Source of the DNA: Siniperca chuatsi
Lineage: Eukaryota; Chordata; Actinopteri; Centrarchiformes; Sinipercidae
Assembly: GCF_020085105.1 (NCBI RefSeq)
Contig: NC_058042.1
Span: 24,015,501-24,079,500 of the forward strand
Direction of reading: 5' to 3'
DNA: 64,000 nucleotides
Part shown: positions 33,468 to 51,988 of the stretch, one piece after another
Position numbering within the stretch: the first letter of the stretch is position 1
How the letters are laid out: every line of letters starts with the position of its first letter
Notes under the pieces: model-generated
Seen by the model: only the letters and a program-made list of their open reading frames with translations
The model's database searches: none
What the model was told of the DNA's origin: nothing
Program-made: the position numbers and the translations under genes

Positions 33468-35362
33468 ATGCTGTACTTGGGACTCAGCTGCTTGCTGCTG
33501 CATGTGTTTGTGGTGTTTGGGACTGAGCTCACATTTGAGCTCCCTGACAACGACAAGCAATGTTTCCACGAGGAGCTAGAGAAAGACGTGAAATTTGACA
33601 TAGATTTCCAAGTAAGTTGCCTCATCCCTTTCGCTCTATGTGTTTAAAAGATGCTGCCAAAGTTATTCTTTAGTATGTCGTTTGAGTGGTTTCTGTCTGT
33701 TGTTCTTGAAAAGGCAGCACATGAATAGTATCTTTACATAATTTCAAAATACATCTGTTTTTAGTGAGGTGTCCATGTGTTAACTTAAATGTTAAGTTTG
33801 TGTTTTGGTAAATGTCCTTGTCTTACCCACCTAACTGGCTTGCTGCATAGCCAGTTTGAGTCAGTTCAACATTGCACAGTCCATATGTTACAACTATCTT
33901 GGCATGCATATCATCCACACGTCCTTGGTGTGTGTTTTCTCTTCTTGTAGGTCATTTCAGGAGGCAACTATGATGTGGACTGCTTTGTCACTGATCCTCT
34001 AAACAATGTCTTGTATAATGAGAAGAAGAAGCAGTACGACAGCTTCTCTCACACCACAGCCATGAAGGGCGTCTACAAGGTCTGCTTCAGCAACGAGTTC
34101 TCCACTTTTACACACAAAACGGTGTACCTGGAGTTCCGCCATGGAGATGAGGAACCTCTCCTGCAGAGCATGACTAGTACTACAGCACTGACTCAGGTAA
34201 GTCTCAGGAACTTGCTTTACAACTACGCCTAAGGAAGAAGGTGCTCAAAATCTGCCTGCTAACCCTTCACCCTTGGCTGCCCCAGTGTGTGAGTGGGTAT
34301 AAGTGTGAACTGAGGCAGACTGTTGTTCAGAAAAGAACAAATGTGCTCATTTAAAGTGTTCAGAGGACCATCATAGGTAAGGAAAGCAGACAACATACAA
34401 AGAGACAAAAAGAAAACCACAACACATATTTTCACATTCAAGATATGAACCAGATTAAAGAGACACTGTAGCAAAAACATTATTTGCTGGCAGTACTGTG
34501 TTTAGTATGTTAGACTAACTAAGCAGCTGTTGAGGTGATAGCAAGTGCAGCAAAACTGTTGCTGTTATCTTATTGTTAGTTTCAGAAATGAGACAGTTTC
34601 TATAAAGTCCACTAGGTGGAGCTGGAGTTGTTCTGACTTACGTCTCACCATGTACCGGAAATATTAACCCTGAATCATTTTTGCAAGTCTTTTAATGTGC
34701 TGTCCTTACTGCACAATACCTGAAACACCCAGATGTGTTAGCGCTCCCTTTTTGGACGGTCAGTCCATTTCATTTTTACACAAACTGGAGTTTGAAATGT
34801 CAATTTTTTTTTTTTTTTTACTTTAATACTACAGCTTTAAGAACACAGAATAAAACATCAGATTCCCCATATCAGCCCACATTCGTAATTCACCAGTTAT
34901 GAATAGTGTCTAATATGCTGTGCTATATACAGGATAGTATAATGTATGTGTTCCATTTTGGTCACTTCTAGTCCTGACACTTGTAAGAAAAGTGTAGGAA
35001 GTTGAAGTGAATCTGTTTGGAGAATATAATTCAACTTTTGCATATGTGTGACCCACCTTTCACTGTATGTTTTGCCCCAGGCCGTTGCTCTGCTCTTGAT
35101 TAATTTGTGTTGATCTTTCTACTTTCAGCTGGAGTCGTCTTGCGTTTCCATTCACGAGATCCTGAAGGTGGTGGCTGACTCTCAGACATGGTACAGGCTG
35201 AGAGAGGCGCATGACCGCACAAAAGCAGAGCATCTCCTCGAGCGGGTGACCTACTGGTCCATCGGCGAAACCGTCCTGCTGTTCATCATCGGCATCGGTC
35301 AAGTCTTGTTGCTCAGGAGCTTCTTCACTGAGAAGAAAGGCTCTGTGGCAGCCACCACCTAG
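33468..35362 (+). CDS. tmed3: TMED3, p24-family cargo receptor
   Basis: p24 gamma-subfamily protein that cycles between ER and Golgi in COPI/COPII vesicles and helps cargo and vesicle-coat sorting. Three exons join in frame: 33468-33611, 33951-34196 and 35129-35362, giving 207 residues. Residues 1-19 are a signal peptide. The GOLD domain follows, with the likely disulfide pair Cys32 (DKQCFHEE) and Cys93 (YKVCFSN). A helical stretch ([20 protein letters not shown]) precedes a single C-terminal membrane segment ([14 protein letters not shown]). The short cytosolic tail begins RSFFTEKK, with the FF and dilysine-like signals that bind coat proteins. Human TMED3 is 217 residues. The start is the first ATG of the exon, directly before the signal peptide. 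Intact. Confidence 0.96.
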
Positions 35363-37680
35363 AACTCGTAGTCTTGATGTGCCCTCAGAAAGACAGGTGG
35401 AAACTTGTTAATGCAAACACACAAGTGCATCTGGAGAGCAGCAGGCGTCTTGTAGTGTTTTCAGCAAACCCTTTTGTTAGAGGGATAGTTCGCGAAGTTT
35501 TCTTAATTTTTTCCTAGTGTCAGATAAACTTGTGAATGCCTTTTTCATGTCTGTGTTGTCTTGTTCTTGACAAGCTGTACTGAAAAGAAACACCACTCGT
35601 ACTTGTGTTGAAAATGAGATTGACACCTTTCAACCTTGCACAGACTATTTATTATTTTTTTATAGAAGTGCAACATAAAGCAGGTTTAGTCTGATCCATC
35701 TGTTAATGACCTGGATTGCCTTACACTAGGACCGGATTTTCATCTGGATACCCAGCAAGTACATAGTGGCACACTGATAGAAACCAAAGAAGTGTTGTTT
35801 CTGAATGTTAGTTTTATTTGTTTTATAGTGTGAGTATTGTTTGTTATTACCTTAATTTATGTGCAAAAATGATTGTTGTAAGAGCTCCGTCTCCCTCATG
35901 TCCTTGTGTGTCTCATACAAAGTGCCTTAAGAAATCTTTTTTTTTTTTTCATTTCCTACCAAGTTGAAAGTTTACTGTTTTAATTTGTTATGTGCCATCC
36001 TGTTACTGATTCATTGTATTCTCAGTTTTCCATTTGGGTGTGATTACAAGTCTGTTATTTCATAGAGATACATTTAATGGACATTGTTAAGTGACTATTG
36101 ATATGGCTTTTACCCCCACCAAGTCCTGTATGTTTATCTGTAAAACCTGTTAACAGATTTTAGTAAAATTTGGTGGAAAGTCATTTTTGGTGAAGATGCA
36201 AATCTAATTTCTTGACCTTGCCAGATTAGGATTTTCATTTTGAGCATTTTTTGGGGGGGGGGTATTTTCTGGCACTATGAAGCCAATTCAGATCCAGGTT
36301 CACATAAAAATGTATTTTTAATTTAAAAAGTTTTCATAAGAAAACGTGTTAATTAAAGTAAGAAACTTAGATAACTGTGCAGCCTTGGCAGACATCCGCC
36401 CTCTTAGTGTTTTCTAATTAACAGATGAACCGCACGTTACAGGAGATGATTAAAAAGCTATTTCTGGCAGGGCAGACTCAGACCCTCTTAGTAGCATCTT
36501 TTACCATTTAGTATCACGAACAAAAATGATACGGCTTGGACAAGAATGACATTAGATGAGTTTGTATGTTAAACAGAAAAGTGTTGTGTACAAATCCAGT
36601 CCTATATTTAAGCAAGGTGCAGGTAAGAAGATTCAGAAAAGACTCCTAAACTTTTATTATAACTAAGCAGACAATGTGTGAACGCTAGTGGGTCTTCCTC
36701 CGGTTTCTCAGAAGGATTAAAAAGTTGTCAGTTAAAAGTTTCAGTGCTATAATTGAGTGTACTCTGCTTTTAACATGCAGAGGAATGTTAAAAAAGCCTA
36801 TGTGAGCAGATCTTTGTCTCTGATATGAATGTCTTTACTCTTCCGATACATTCACATTCCTCGTATACAACAGTGTTGGGGGAAAAAGTGGACTAGACTG
36901 CTGCCTGGACAGGCTGCTGCATGAGGGTTAGGAAAGAGGAAACAGGAAGAAGGAAGGATTGTTTATTTTCCCAAAACGTTCTTTATTTACAACAAAGAGG
37001 TATAATAACGATTGTCATACAACAACAGTAAAGAGCAACTTCCATAGGAGTCCTAAGTCCACTCATTGTGAGTCCTTGTAGAGTTCAAATAAATTTTGCT
37101 TCCTTCAAATTACTGAAAGTCTTTGTAGCTTTTTTGTTCTTCCCTTTTTCGATTAAAGTTCCATACTGTTTGAGTTAAAGAGCAAACCGATGGAAGCAAG
37201 GTTTGGAGCCAGAATATTTTGATTTGTGGATGTGGAATTTACCAAGAATGATTAGAAGCTGAATTATAGGCCCTATAGTTGATATTACTATCCAACCCAC
37301 AAAATTTTAATTTAATAGTTTTTTCTAGTTGTTATAATTTATGTAGAATAAGCATATAATTGTTATAGATTGCTACTGACTATTTTATCAAAAAGGTTTG
37401 CCTTTTCGAAGGCATATATAGTAAATGGCACCAATTATAACTAAATGTGAGTTCTTCTTTGAATACAGGCATATTTCTGAGGTGGCAATCTGAATCACCC
37501 GCAAGGTTCTCTGCTTCTGACAAACACATTGTTGAAGGGCCTGCTCTCTCTATGGGGCCCCCGCCGCACTGCCTGCCCTGTCTATATTTACGCCCCTGAT
37601 TAGTACCCATTTTTGTATTTATAAAGTGGATTGACGTGTACCTGAACCTGAACCCACGCTGAACTCAACGAGCACACTTC
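35363..37680. other. tmed3 3' UTR and spacer to idh2
   Basis: No further gene is seen. I found no AATAAA close to the tmed3 stop; ATTAAA-type variants occur (near 36350). 36252-36262 is a G run. 37480-37610 contains GGGGCCCCCGCCGCACTGCC and TATATTTACGCCCCTGATTA, which look like an unclassified interspersed repeat. Confidence 0.45.
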
Positions 37681-37693
37681 ACGGTTTTGCTGG

Positions 37694-37758
37694 CCAATCA
37701 GAGTGCTCTATCCAAGCTGACGTGGATGGAATTCATTGGCGCTTAGGTCCGACGTCAC
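37694..37758 (+). promoter_or_regulatory. idh2: Likely idh2 promoter elements (CCAAT, CRE-like)
   Basis: CCAATCA at 37694-37700 and GACGTCAC at 37751-37758 lie 80-150 bp before the idh2 start codon, in GC-richer sequence without a TATA box. This is typical of housekeeping mitochondrial-enzyme promoters. Confidence 0.4.
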
Positions 37759-37839
37759 CAGTTTACCGGGCTACCGGCCCGTCTTTTCATTCAAGCAAGT
37801 AATGTTACAGTACAGTCAACCTGTCAGTCCCTATTAAAC

Positions 37840-43655
<5,816 letters not shown>

Positions 43656-44060
43656 AGAACACTCGGAAAAGACACACTTGCCAATGTAGAGACAAACCCT
43701 GTCTGTAGATTTTTAGCTCGTTTTTTTACCCTTCGTTTGTATGAGCCTTTTGTATCCAATTTTTGAAGGAACCAAGTTTGCTATTTTTAGTGCCATTTTT
43801 TTGTATTTGTGTATAGCTCACTGACACATCACTGTGCTCATGGTCCTCTGCCTTTCCTGTTGCGGTCCACTTTTGTATTGAACAGTTAAGTGATTGCACT
43901 GTAAGAGTAAATATTAATGCTAACTTATAATGGCTATTTCAAAGAAGTTTCAGTCTTTCACATTTAATTAGAAAGTATCTTCAGGGAACAGTATGTACCA
44001 ACAAGGACAATGTTTTGCACTATCAGCATGAATATTAAAAAGAAATAGTGATTGCTAATC
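43656..44060 (+). other. idh2: idh2 3' UTR
   Basis: Non-coding sequence after the TGA. No AATAAA was seen; ATTAAA at 44034-44039 is the best polyadenylation candidate. Confidence 0.45.
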
Positions 44061-46030
44061 ACTCAATAACGAGCAGCATATGGAGTTGTCTTTTTCCTGT
44101 CATTTTGTCCTTTACTTCAGCAGCAACACTGTTCAGTTCTGCTATCCTGAACACTGGGGCAGAAAACAGACTCATCAGCACAGCCTGTACAGAATAATTG
44201 TAGGGGTTGTTAGATTAACTTTCAAACTCCTCTGTGCTATGATGACACTCACCAATTTTAGTTAGGCAGATGGTTATAATTAAATTTAAGGGGACAGAGA
44301 AGCATGTTTGTTTCATCTTATTCAAATCTGGCAAAAGGAAGAATGTATTTGTGTTCGAGATGCCAGAATTGAACTGGGCTAGTATTGGTCTGATCAGTGT
44401 TGAGTGGCAGTGCTTTGAGCCTTCTAGAGGAGCTTCAAGAATGATTCAATGAGACATCAGTTAAGGAACTAGAAGTGGTGCTCAACATTAACCTCAGCGA
44501 CATAACCTCTCATGTTGAACCAGTATTAAATCCATAACTCCTCCAGAGGGCGCTAATGAGGTTACCTCACAGGGGCTCCAGCCAAATGGCAAATCCAGAT
44601 GTTCAAATCAGTATCACTAATAGTAAATGCCATCTGCATGCAGTTTCATTTCAGATTTTAATTTCATGCACTTGCACATATGAGCCTCTGTCCAGCGGTG
44701 TATTCGTGCAGTGCTGTATGCTCATTTAGTAGGCATCATATGCACCCTCCTGTGCATGACTGTAAGTAGTGTTTGCACCAGCAGGGGGCCAGACCTGATG
44801 GGAGTTTTGGCAAAGCTCTTTGCTGAGCTGACAACTACAGTATATCACCAGCAGATGTCGACATGGTCACACTCTAAATGATGCACTTGGTTTTAACTTT
44901 ACACTGCTCTTGTCAGAAATTGATTCCGGGCAAAACTGCACCTGCACATCATTATTGGTGCTTGTAATGTAGAATAACGGAGGCTTGCTGTAGTAGGGCA
45001 GTTGAGATTGTGTCAGGTAAATTGCCAGTCACAGGTTACCTGAATTGACCTTCTAGCAATGTTTCTGTTCATCTAAATGACCTGTATAACAACCTAACCA
45101 GAGTTAGTAAAAGTAGAGTAAAGCAAAAACATGCCTTTAGGAATATGTGAAAAGGATCTCATCAGGCCTGGCTGGTGATCTAACTGAAGGCAACCAGAGT
45201 ATGCAGAGACACAAACACTGACAGAACAACGGTTAGTTTGACATTGTGTTATTCTTGCTGTTCATTCGCAGTCTAAAGCATTTGGTACTCAAAAGTCCTG
45301 ACAGAGGTTAACTTTATAATTGAACCACTCACCAGGGAACATGCTAGTCTCTCTCTCCCAGTCACTAAAAAGTCAAAGAAAATGAACAAGGTGCCTCTAT
45401 CACAAAACTACCGGAAATTTGCATTTAGATTACCCCCCCCTCCTTTCTTTAATTCCCTCCTGCAGGAACATTCCCATGTGACTTAAGTGCTGAAGAACCT
45501 CCCACTTAATATGATCTGCAGCCATAAAAGAGTCATATCTCTGAGCAAATTGATCAATCACGTCCCGGGAAATGATTTTCTATGGAAGTATAATCCATGC
45601 ACAATGCAAAGCATCCGTGAAACAGAGTAGGACCAATCCATGAGTGCACATTTTACAGTGGGAGCATCTGTACTGGAGTTGACTGAGGCTTCAGAAAGAC
45701 CACAGACGTAACCCAAAAGTTACAATTCAGTTCCCACAACAGGCAATGTATCCTTAGGCAAGACACTAACCCCCTACCAGCTGACAGCATGAAATACATT
45801 TAAAAAACATGTTAAAGAGATGGGGTTATCAATTAACAATAAAGGAAGTCGCCCCCTTTACAGTTAGTAAATAAGTCAGACATGCAGTCTGCCTTATTTA
45901 CTGCTCTGTCTGCAGATTTCTTTAGAAGGAATACATCAAAAGACTCTTTTGTTATTCAGAAATGTCCCAAAATTTGTTTTGTCAAATGTGTACGTCCTCA
46001 AGCACTGATTGACAATGTTACTGAGCCATG
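44061..46030. other. Spacer between idh2 and znf710, no gene seen
   Basis: Only short chance frames (44080-44265, 44270-44452). Sequence is mixed, with probable old repeat remnants; nothing is assignable. Confidence 0.45.
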
Positions 46031-46039
46031 ATTAATTTT

Positions 46040-47065
46040 AAGTTTGGATTGGTCTTCAGCCATGCTAGCAACTCTGTGAGGCACAGTGGTGCTTTGAACC
46101 TAATGCTAACATCAACATGCTAACGTGCTCACAATGACGAACATGCTGATGCCATGTTCACCATCTTAGTTTAGCATGTTAGCCTGCTAACATTTGCTAA
46201 GTAGCACAAAGAACAGCTGAGGCTGATGGGAATATCACTAGTTTTAAAAGTTAGACTCATCATGTGCACATCCACAAAACCTCAGTGGCTGCTGAATACA
46301 AAAATGAGTAGTAGGCTACCTGCACACTGTCATCAAAGCAACCTTTAATTTTATTCGCGACTTGATGACCAACTACAGCTCTCAAATACCCACAGGACAG
46401 ACATGAGGGATCACATTCGTATGAATGATTATGATGTCACTGGTCATTTTGCCACACAGTATATATTTCTCAATTTCTTCCTGTGCGTTTTTGCCTGATG
46501 AAGACCTGTAGTTTGTCCTCTGGGCACCATGACTGTCTGTACAAATGTTTATGGCATTCCACCTGATAGTTGCTGAGATATGTAAGTCTTAGAGCCATGG
46601 TGCCAGTGTGGCTAAAACAAAACTAAGAGTCTACAGCCATGCTAGCAGCTCTGTGAGGCTGTACTCAGGGACAGTGGTGCTTTGAGCTAAATGCTAATGT
46701 CAGCATGCTAACAGGCTAACAATGAGGTATGTTTGGTCATGGTCACCATCTTAGTTTACTATCTTAGCATGCTAACATTTAATTAGCACTGAACACAAAA
46801 TACAGCTGAGGCTAATGGGAATGTCTGTAATGTAGATTTGAAGATATTTGGTTATAAACCACAGTACTGGACACATAGTAATTTTGACAAGATGGCGCCA
46901 GCTGAAAAGTTAAAAGATCACCAAAGTTATTACAATTCATCCTGAAAGGAACGTGCATGTGTGTACCAAATTTAAGAGATATTTCAGTTCAGGACCAAAG
47001 TGGTGGATCAACTGACAGACCGACATTGCCATCCCTAGAGCTGCTAGCATGGCTAAAAATACCTG
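46040..47065. mobile_element. Two copies of a GCTAGCATGG-type teleost repeat
   Basis: Copy 1 (about 46060-46250) and copy 2 (about 46635-46830) share GCCATGCTAGCA, CTCTGTGAGGC, ACAGTGGTGCTTTGA, ATGCTAACA and CACCATCTTAGTTTA, then ACAGCTGAGGCT and ATGGGAAT. The end at 47038-47055 (AGCTGCTAGCATGGCTAA) is inverted relative to their starts, suggesting an element with inverted termini and a partial duplication. Confidence 0.6.
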
Positions 47066-47148
47066 ACTCTGAGGATTACCCCCACCACCAATCAGTGACA
47101 GATTAAACAACAATCTCCATCATTTAAACTAGAGAACCTTTATTAAAT

Positions 47149-47154
47149 AATTCA
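47149..47154 (-). terminator. znf710: znf710 polyadenylation signal
   Basis: TTTATT on the plus strand is AATAAA on the minus strand, about 1.55 kb after the znf710 stop codon. The intervening 47155-48705 would be the 3' UTR, and no other gene is seen in it. Confidence 0.5.
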
Positions 47155-48705
47155 TGGTCAATTTCCATGAGGCCTCAGTTTGATATTCCTCATTTCAAAA
47201 AAGAAGTAGTAGACCATTTCTCTGGTTTAGTGTGCATATCAAGGCTGACCTGCATGGCAGGACAGGGGGAGCTGACTGTCTTCCCCAAAACAGAATTATG
47301 AATAGCAGGACTAGCGTCAGTCCACTTTCAATTCAACCATTCAAAATGTAACCAAGACCTCCAAATCGTTTCTTTTCTTCTTTTAAATCTACAGATTGGA
47401 TTTGATATCCATTTTCAGTAATTTTTTTCCCGTTGAGAGGGGAAATATCTTTCTGAATTAACTGAATTGAAAGTGAAGTGAAAACAGCCCTGGATTTAAG
47501 AGTGCTGAAACTACAAACAACAACAAAACCCAAAATGCTGATTCTCCGTACAAACTGCTCATTCTTCAATTCGCATTTGAACTGACAACTGCGAAATATC
47601 CATATCAAGGAAACTGTAGTTTATAAAAAACCTACAGAGAAAGCATATCTGATCGTGTTTAATAATATTGCCGTTATGGGGGTTAGGAAGATTCTACGAT
47701 CTTATTTCCCCCAGCTCTTCTCCTTGAGGCAAATGAGTTCACTCTTACTGAAGACAGCCTTCACAGAAAAATGACAGGTCTCAGTGAAAAAGTGCTTTGT
47801 ATTGTTCACTCAGTAATTCAAAAACTGGAGCAGAATACTCACTACACGGGATAGATTATTAATGTAAAGCTAAACCATTTGAAATAGAAACGGTGGGTAA
47901 ACACACTGCATGTTGAAGAATCATTTGTACAGTGAGAGGGCTTTACATGTCAGTGTCATAGTTTTCTGGTATCAGCCGACATGGGACAGTAGCAACTTTG
48001 GTAGGAAGTGCCCTATCAAGAAAAAGGCTACAATGTCCTGTGCAAAAAGCACACGCGTATTGAAAGACCGGCCTGTCTAAAATGAGGGCTGGGTAGAAAC
48101 AGGTTACTACAATTAGGAACTGTTTAGTGAGAGCATTCAAACCTATGAATATGTTGTGACTATGTATCAAAAGTTCGATATACAGTGAGTAAATAGCAGA
48201 CACGGTGGAAGCTTAGTTGCAAATGTATCTAGCTGGCACTTTCAGTCAAAAATATAAGGGCATACATTGGTTGTGAATGACAAAAATGGCAAAATGGTAA
48301 ACAAATTTCTATCACATCAAATGTAACTGATGACTCTGCAACTGCAACTTTTTTTTTCAAATAACTGATACATACACACAACATACAGATTTGACTGTCC
48401 GCCAGTGAGAGTCTTTGAGTCTGTAAGCGCAGTAATCCCCCCCAAAAAAAGGAGCTCCAGATCGCGTTAACAGTTTCAGCGTCTCTGCTATCAGCAACAG
48501 AGCCGAAACGTCTCCTTTGAAGAGCATCTCCTTCCTGGCCTCCTATCAGAGTCTGTCAGTTCTGGCTCTTCTGGAAGGAAGCCAAAACTAAATGAAAACC
48601 CCATCCCCAGTGTCTCCCAAAGCGTTGACAATAACTCTGTAATTTTCTTCTGCCTTCAAAAAAACAAAACAAAAAAAACAAACATGTTCTCTGGTCCATC
48701 ATCAC

Positions 48706-51700
48706 TCAAGGTGTAGTGTAGCTGCTTGTATCCTTCCCGAAATTGTAATACTCCTCCATGTCCTCCATATTTGCTGTAGTGAGTTTAGTGAGGTTTTGGG
48801 AGCCACCATTGTCCATATTGTCTGGTGATGTAAAGCTGAAGTTCTGTCCTTCATACTCCCCCTGGCTTTCCATTTCTGGAAGAACTTCTGGGGGAAAAAA
48901 AGCAATATAAAGTACCAAAAACCAAAGTACCTTAAACTAAATCAATGTACAATCAGTGTCACCATGCTGAAGAAATTCCAGGGTCACATCATGTTTCACA
49001 TTGTTTTATTGCTTTAATGTTAGTAGATATGAGCTCTTGCCTTGAATTAATAGCATTTAAGGTATTATTGATTTCATATGACCATGCAACAAAACCGCTG
49101 ACTTTTATATACGGCTATAGTTTTTTAAATTCAGTTTAAAAGGACCTGAATATTCAATTCCTTCCTCAAACTGTGAGGGTAAAATTTGATCAGATTCAGT
49201 CGACAGTGGCCTGGCAACGTAAACAGGCAACCCCATAATGGTCATCAGATTCTGAGCCAAATGTTGCTAAAGTCTACATTGGAGTACGTGACATCACGTT
49301 TTTCGAACTGAATCCCGCCCACCTCAAACCAGTGTGATGAGCAAAAAGGGAAAAAGATTACAGAAATCTCATGTGAAATAACCAAAACTCTTCTAACTCT
49401 GGCAGAAAGCTTGTGTGGGCATGTGTGTATGAGATAGTGTGTTTTAGAGTTTTGAGGTTGGCTTCAAAGCTGTCAGAAAGGGGGCCAGGCCAGTACCAGG
49501 TTTTTGATCAGAGGGTCACTGGTGTGGGATGAATAATAGAAAATATGTGACAACGTGTGCAGCGGGCCTCACCTTGTCCTTCTGGTGAGACGTCCATTCC
49601 GTGCTTGACCTTCATGTGCCTGCTGAGGTTTCCCTTCAGGTTGAACTTACTGGTGCAGTAAGGACACTTGAAGGGCTTACTGCCAGCATGGAGATGCATG
49701 TGGCCCAGCAGGTTGTACATTCGGTTAAAAGACTTACCACATACCTGGAAAAGAAATAACCAAAAATATTGACACTGATGAACACAGACATAAACAAATT
49801 TAAAGATAAACGTCATAGTAGCTACTTGTAGTTGGTAGTTAATGATGAAAACATCCTGCCTGATGACAACTGCCTCAAACCTCTGGGATTTTCTCCCACT
49901 CTTAAGAATGTGAATTTAATTGTAGCAAAACCACTGATATCAAAGCGTGTAACCCTTATGAACTGATTCCTAGCAGCATATTTTCTCATTTCTCCTTTTC
50001 ACATAATCCTGTTACATTAAGTTGAACAGATCTTAAAATGTCTTCGCATCTCATTTCACACCAAAATTAATTAGAAAATCTTGCTACTATCACCCAGAAT
50101 ATAATTTTTTTTTTTGTTGTTTTTTGTTGTTTTTTTTAAATTCATCAAGTTCAAATACTCACCTTGCACTTGAATGGCTTCACAGGCAGGTGGACGATCA
50201 TGTGAGTCTTGAGGGTCTGTTTCTGGATGAAGCTCTTGAAGCAGACGTGACACTGGAAGGGTCTGACGCTGTTGTGGATGAGCATATGCCTCTTCAGGTT
50301 GGCCGACAGGGTGAACTCCCGGGAACACACGTCACACTTGTGGCCTTTCATCCCCTGCACAGTCCAAACAGCAGGAAAGGGTTAATCATTCAAATACAGC
50401 AATGTGTACTGCAATTTTCTTTCTTGTCACATTGTTTACTGATAGTCAGACAGAAGTGGATTTATTGCTTAATTCACGGGGGTGGGGAGGGTTTAGCTAT
50501 TGTAGTTTGGCTGCTGATTTGGCCCGCTTGTCAACAGTCAGCAGTTGGAGGTGCGGCAGCGGCATACAGCTCATGGCGGCAATTAAGACACTTTAAAACC
50601 TTTAGCACCCGATTGCCGCAATTACTAAAAATCGCACTCCTTCTCAGAGTCATAACTCACTCAATCTGAACACCTCACATGATACACATCTTTTTAGATT
50701 AGAATATCATTATCTCCAATGTTTCCGATCACGATTAAACATCTATAAATCCGCTTAGAAATCATAGGAAAAAAATCTCTCAAAGTACAAAGTATCAATC
50801 TTTGTTGTGCTACAGTAACTTCATATCTAATTTCATCTACAAAACAACAGGGAAGGTATAACTTTCTTGTCAAACATGCAGGCCAAAGAGCAGGTTTGAA
50901 ATTTAATGAACAGAACAGCTTTTCAGTTGTTATCATGTCATGCAAATACAATGTAAGGACAATGTGCTATGATGGCAAAGCAACTGTTGGTCTGGGAAGT
51001 CAGTGGCAATTTTGTTGAACATTTTAACCTAATGATATTCACATCCTGCCTGTGAGATATTGCTCATTTGTTTGACTATATCCAAATCCAAGGCAGCCAC
51101 TGTAGGTGTATCAAAACAATTACTATAGAAAAGCAAAAAAAAAAGAGAAAAGAACAGCCCTTTCTACCCGTCCTTATTCTGTTCCCATAATATTCTCAAC
51201 CACATGCGACAGGAAATGTATAAACACTGAGAAGCAGGTCACAAGAGCAGACAATTCACAGCATCTAAGGCCTTGAGGCTTGTCTAAATGAATGTGCTGC
51301 AGCTCCATACACTCCACTCTGCAATAAATATCAGCAGACAAAAAAGTGGTTCTGAATAACTGGATTCTGGGTTATTGAGAAGAACAAATATGTACTACAG
51401 GTCACTAGGGTGCCGAGAGACAGTGTTTGTATAAGCAGACAAATCTGGCAGACTGTCAGTCCTCCCACTGTCTGCACAACAAATGGGATGTGCTGCTGTT
51501 GTCCACCAGGGGGAGCAGTGAGCAGACAGCAGGCTCAAATACAAGCCACAAAAGAGAACATTCTCTCCACTGAGAATCCACACTGCTCTCTCATTTCGAT
51601 GATGAGTGTGGCTTAGGATTTTTGTTCCCCTGAAAGTAATCAAATTTAGGCAAATCCTTAGAAATTCAGCATTTTCATTTGTCACTGTGTGTGATTTCTA

Positions 51701-51944
51701 TTAGAAACTAGCCGAAATGATCTGATCCATCTATCCATCCATTGCTCTATCCATCTGTATGGAGTCTGGCAATTTCGAAAAATTGCCTCATTCAAAAGGT
51801 GAAATGAAGAGTGCGGTTTCAGAGAATTGTCAAGATCTCATATGTTGTGCATTTTAGAATGACAACTAATAATCAAGGCCTCAAATGGAAAAGATAGTCC
51901 TGTGGTTATATTAAATGAATCGTGATCCTCATCTCTCTCTTCCT

Positions 51945-51988
<44 letters not shown>

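Noticed and set aside
50124-50669. 181-residue plus-strand frame
   Set aside because: Antisense to znf710 exon 50163-50354 and running into the intron; no recognisable product.
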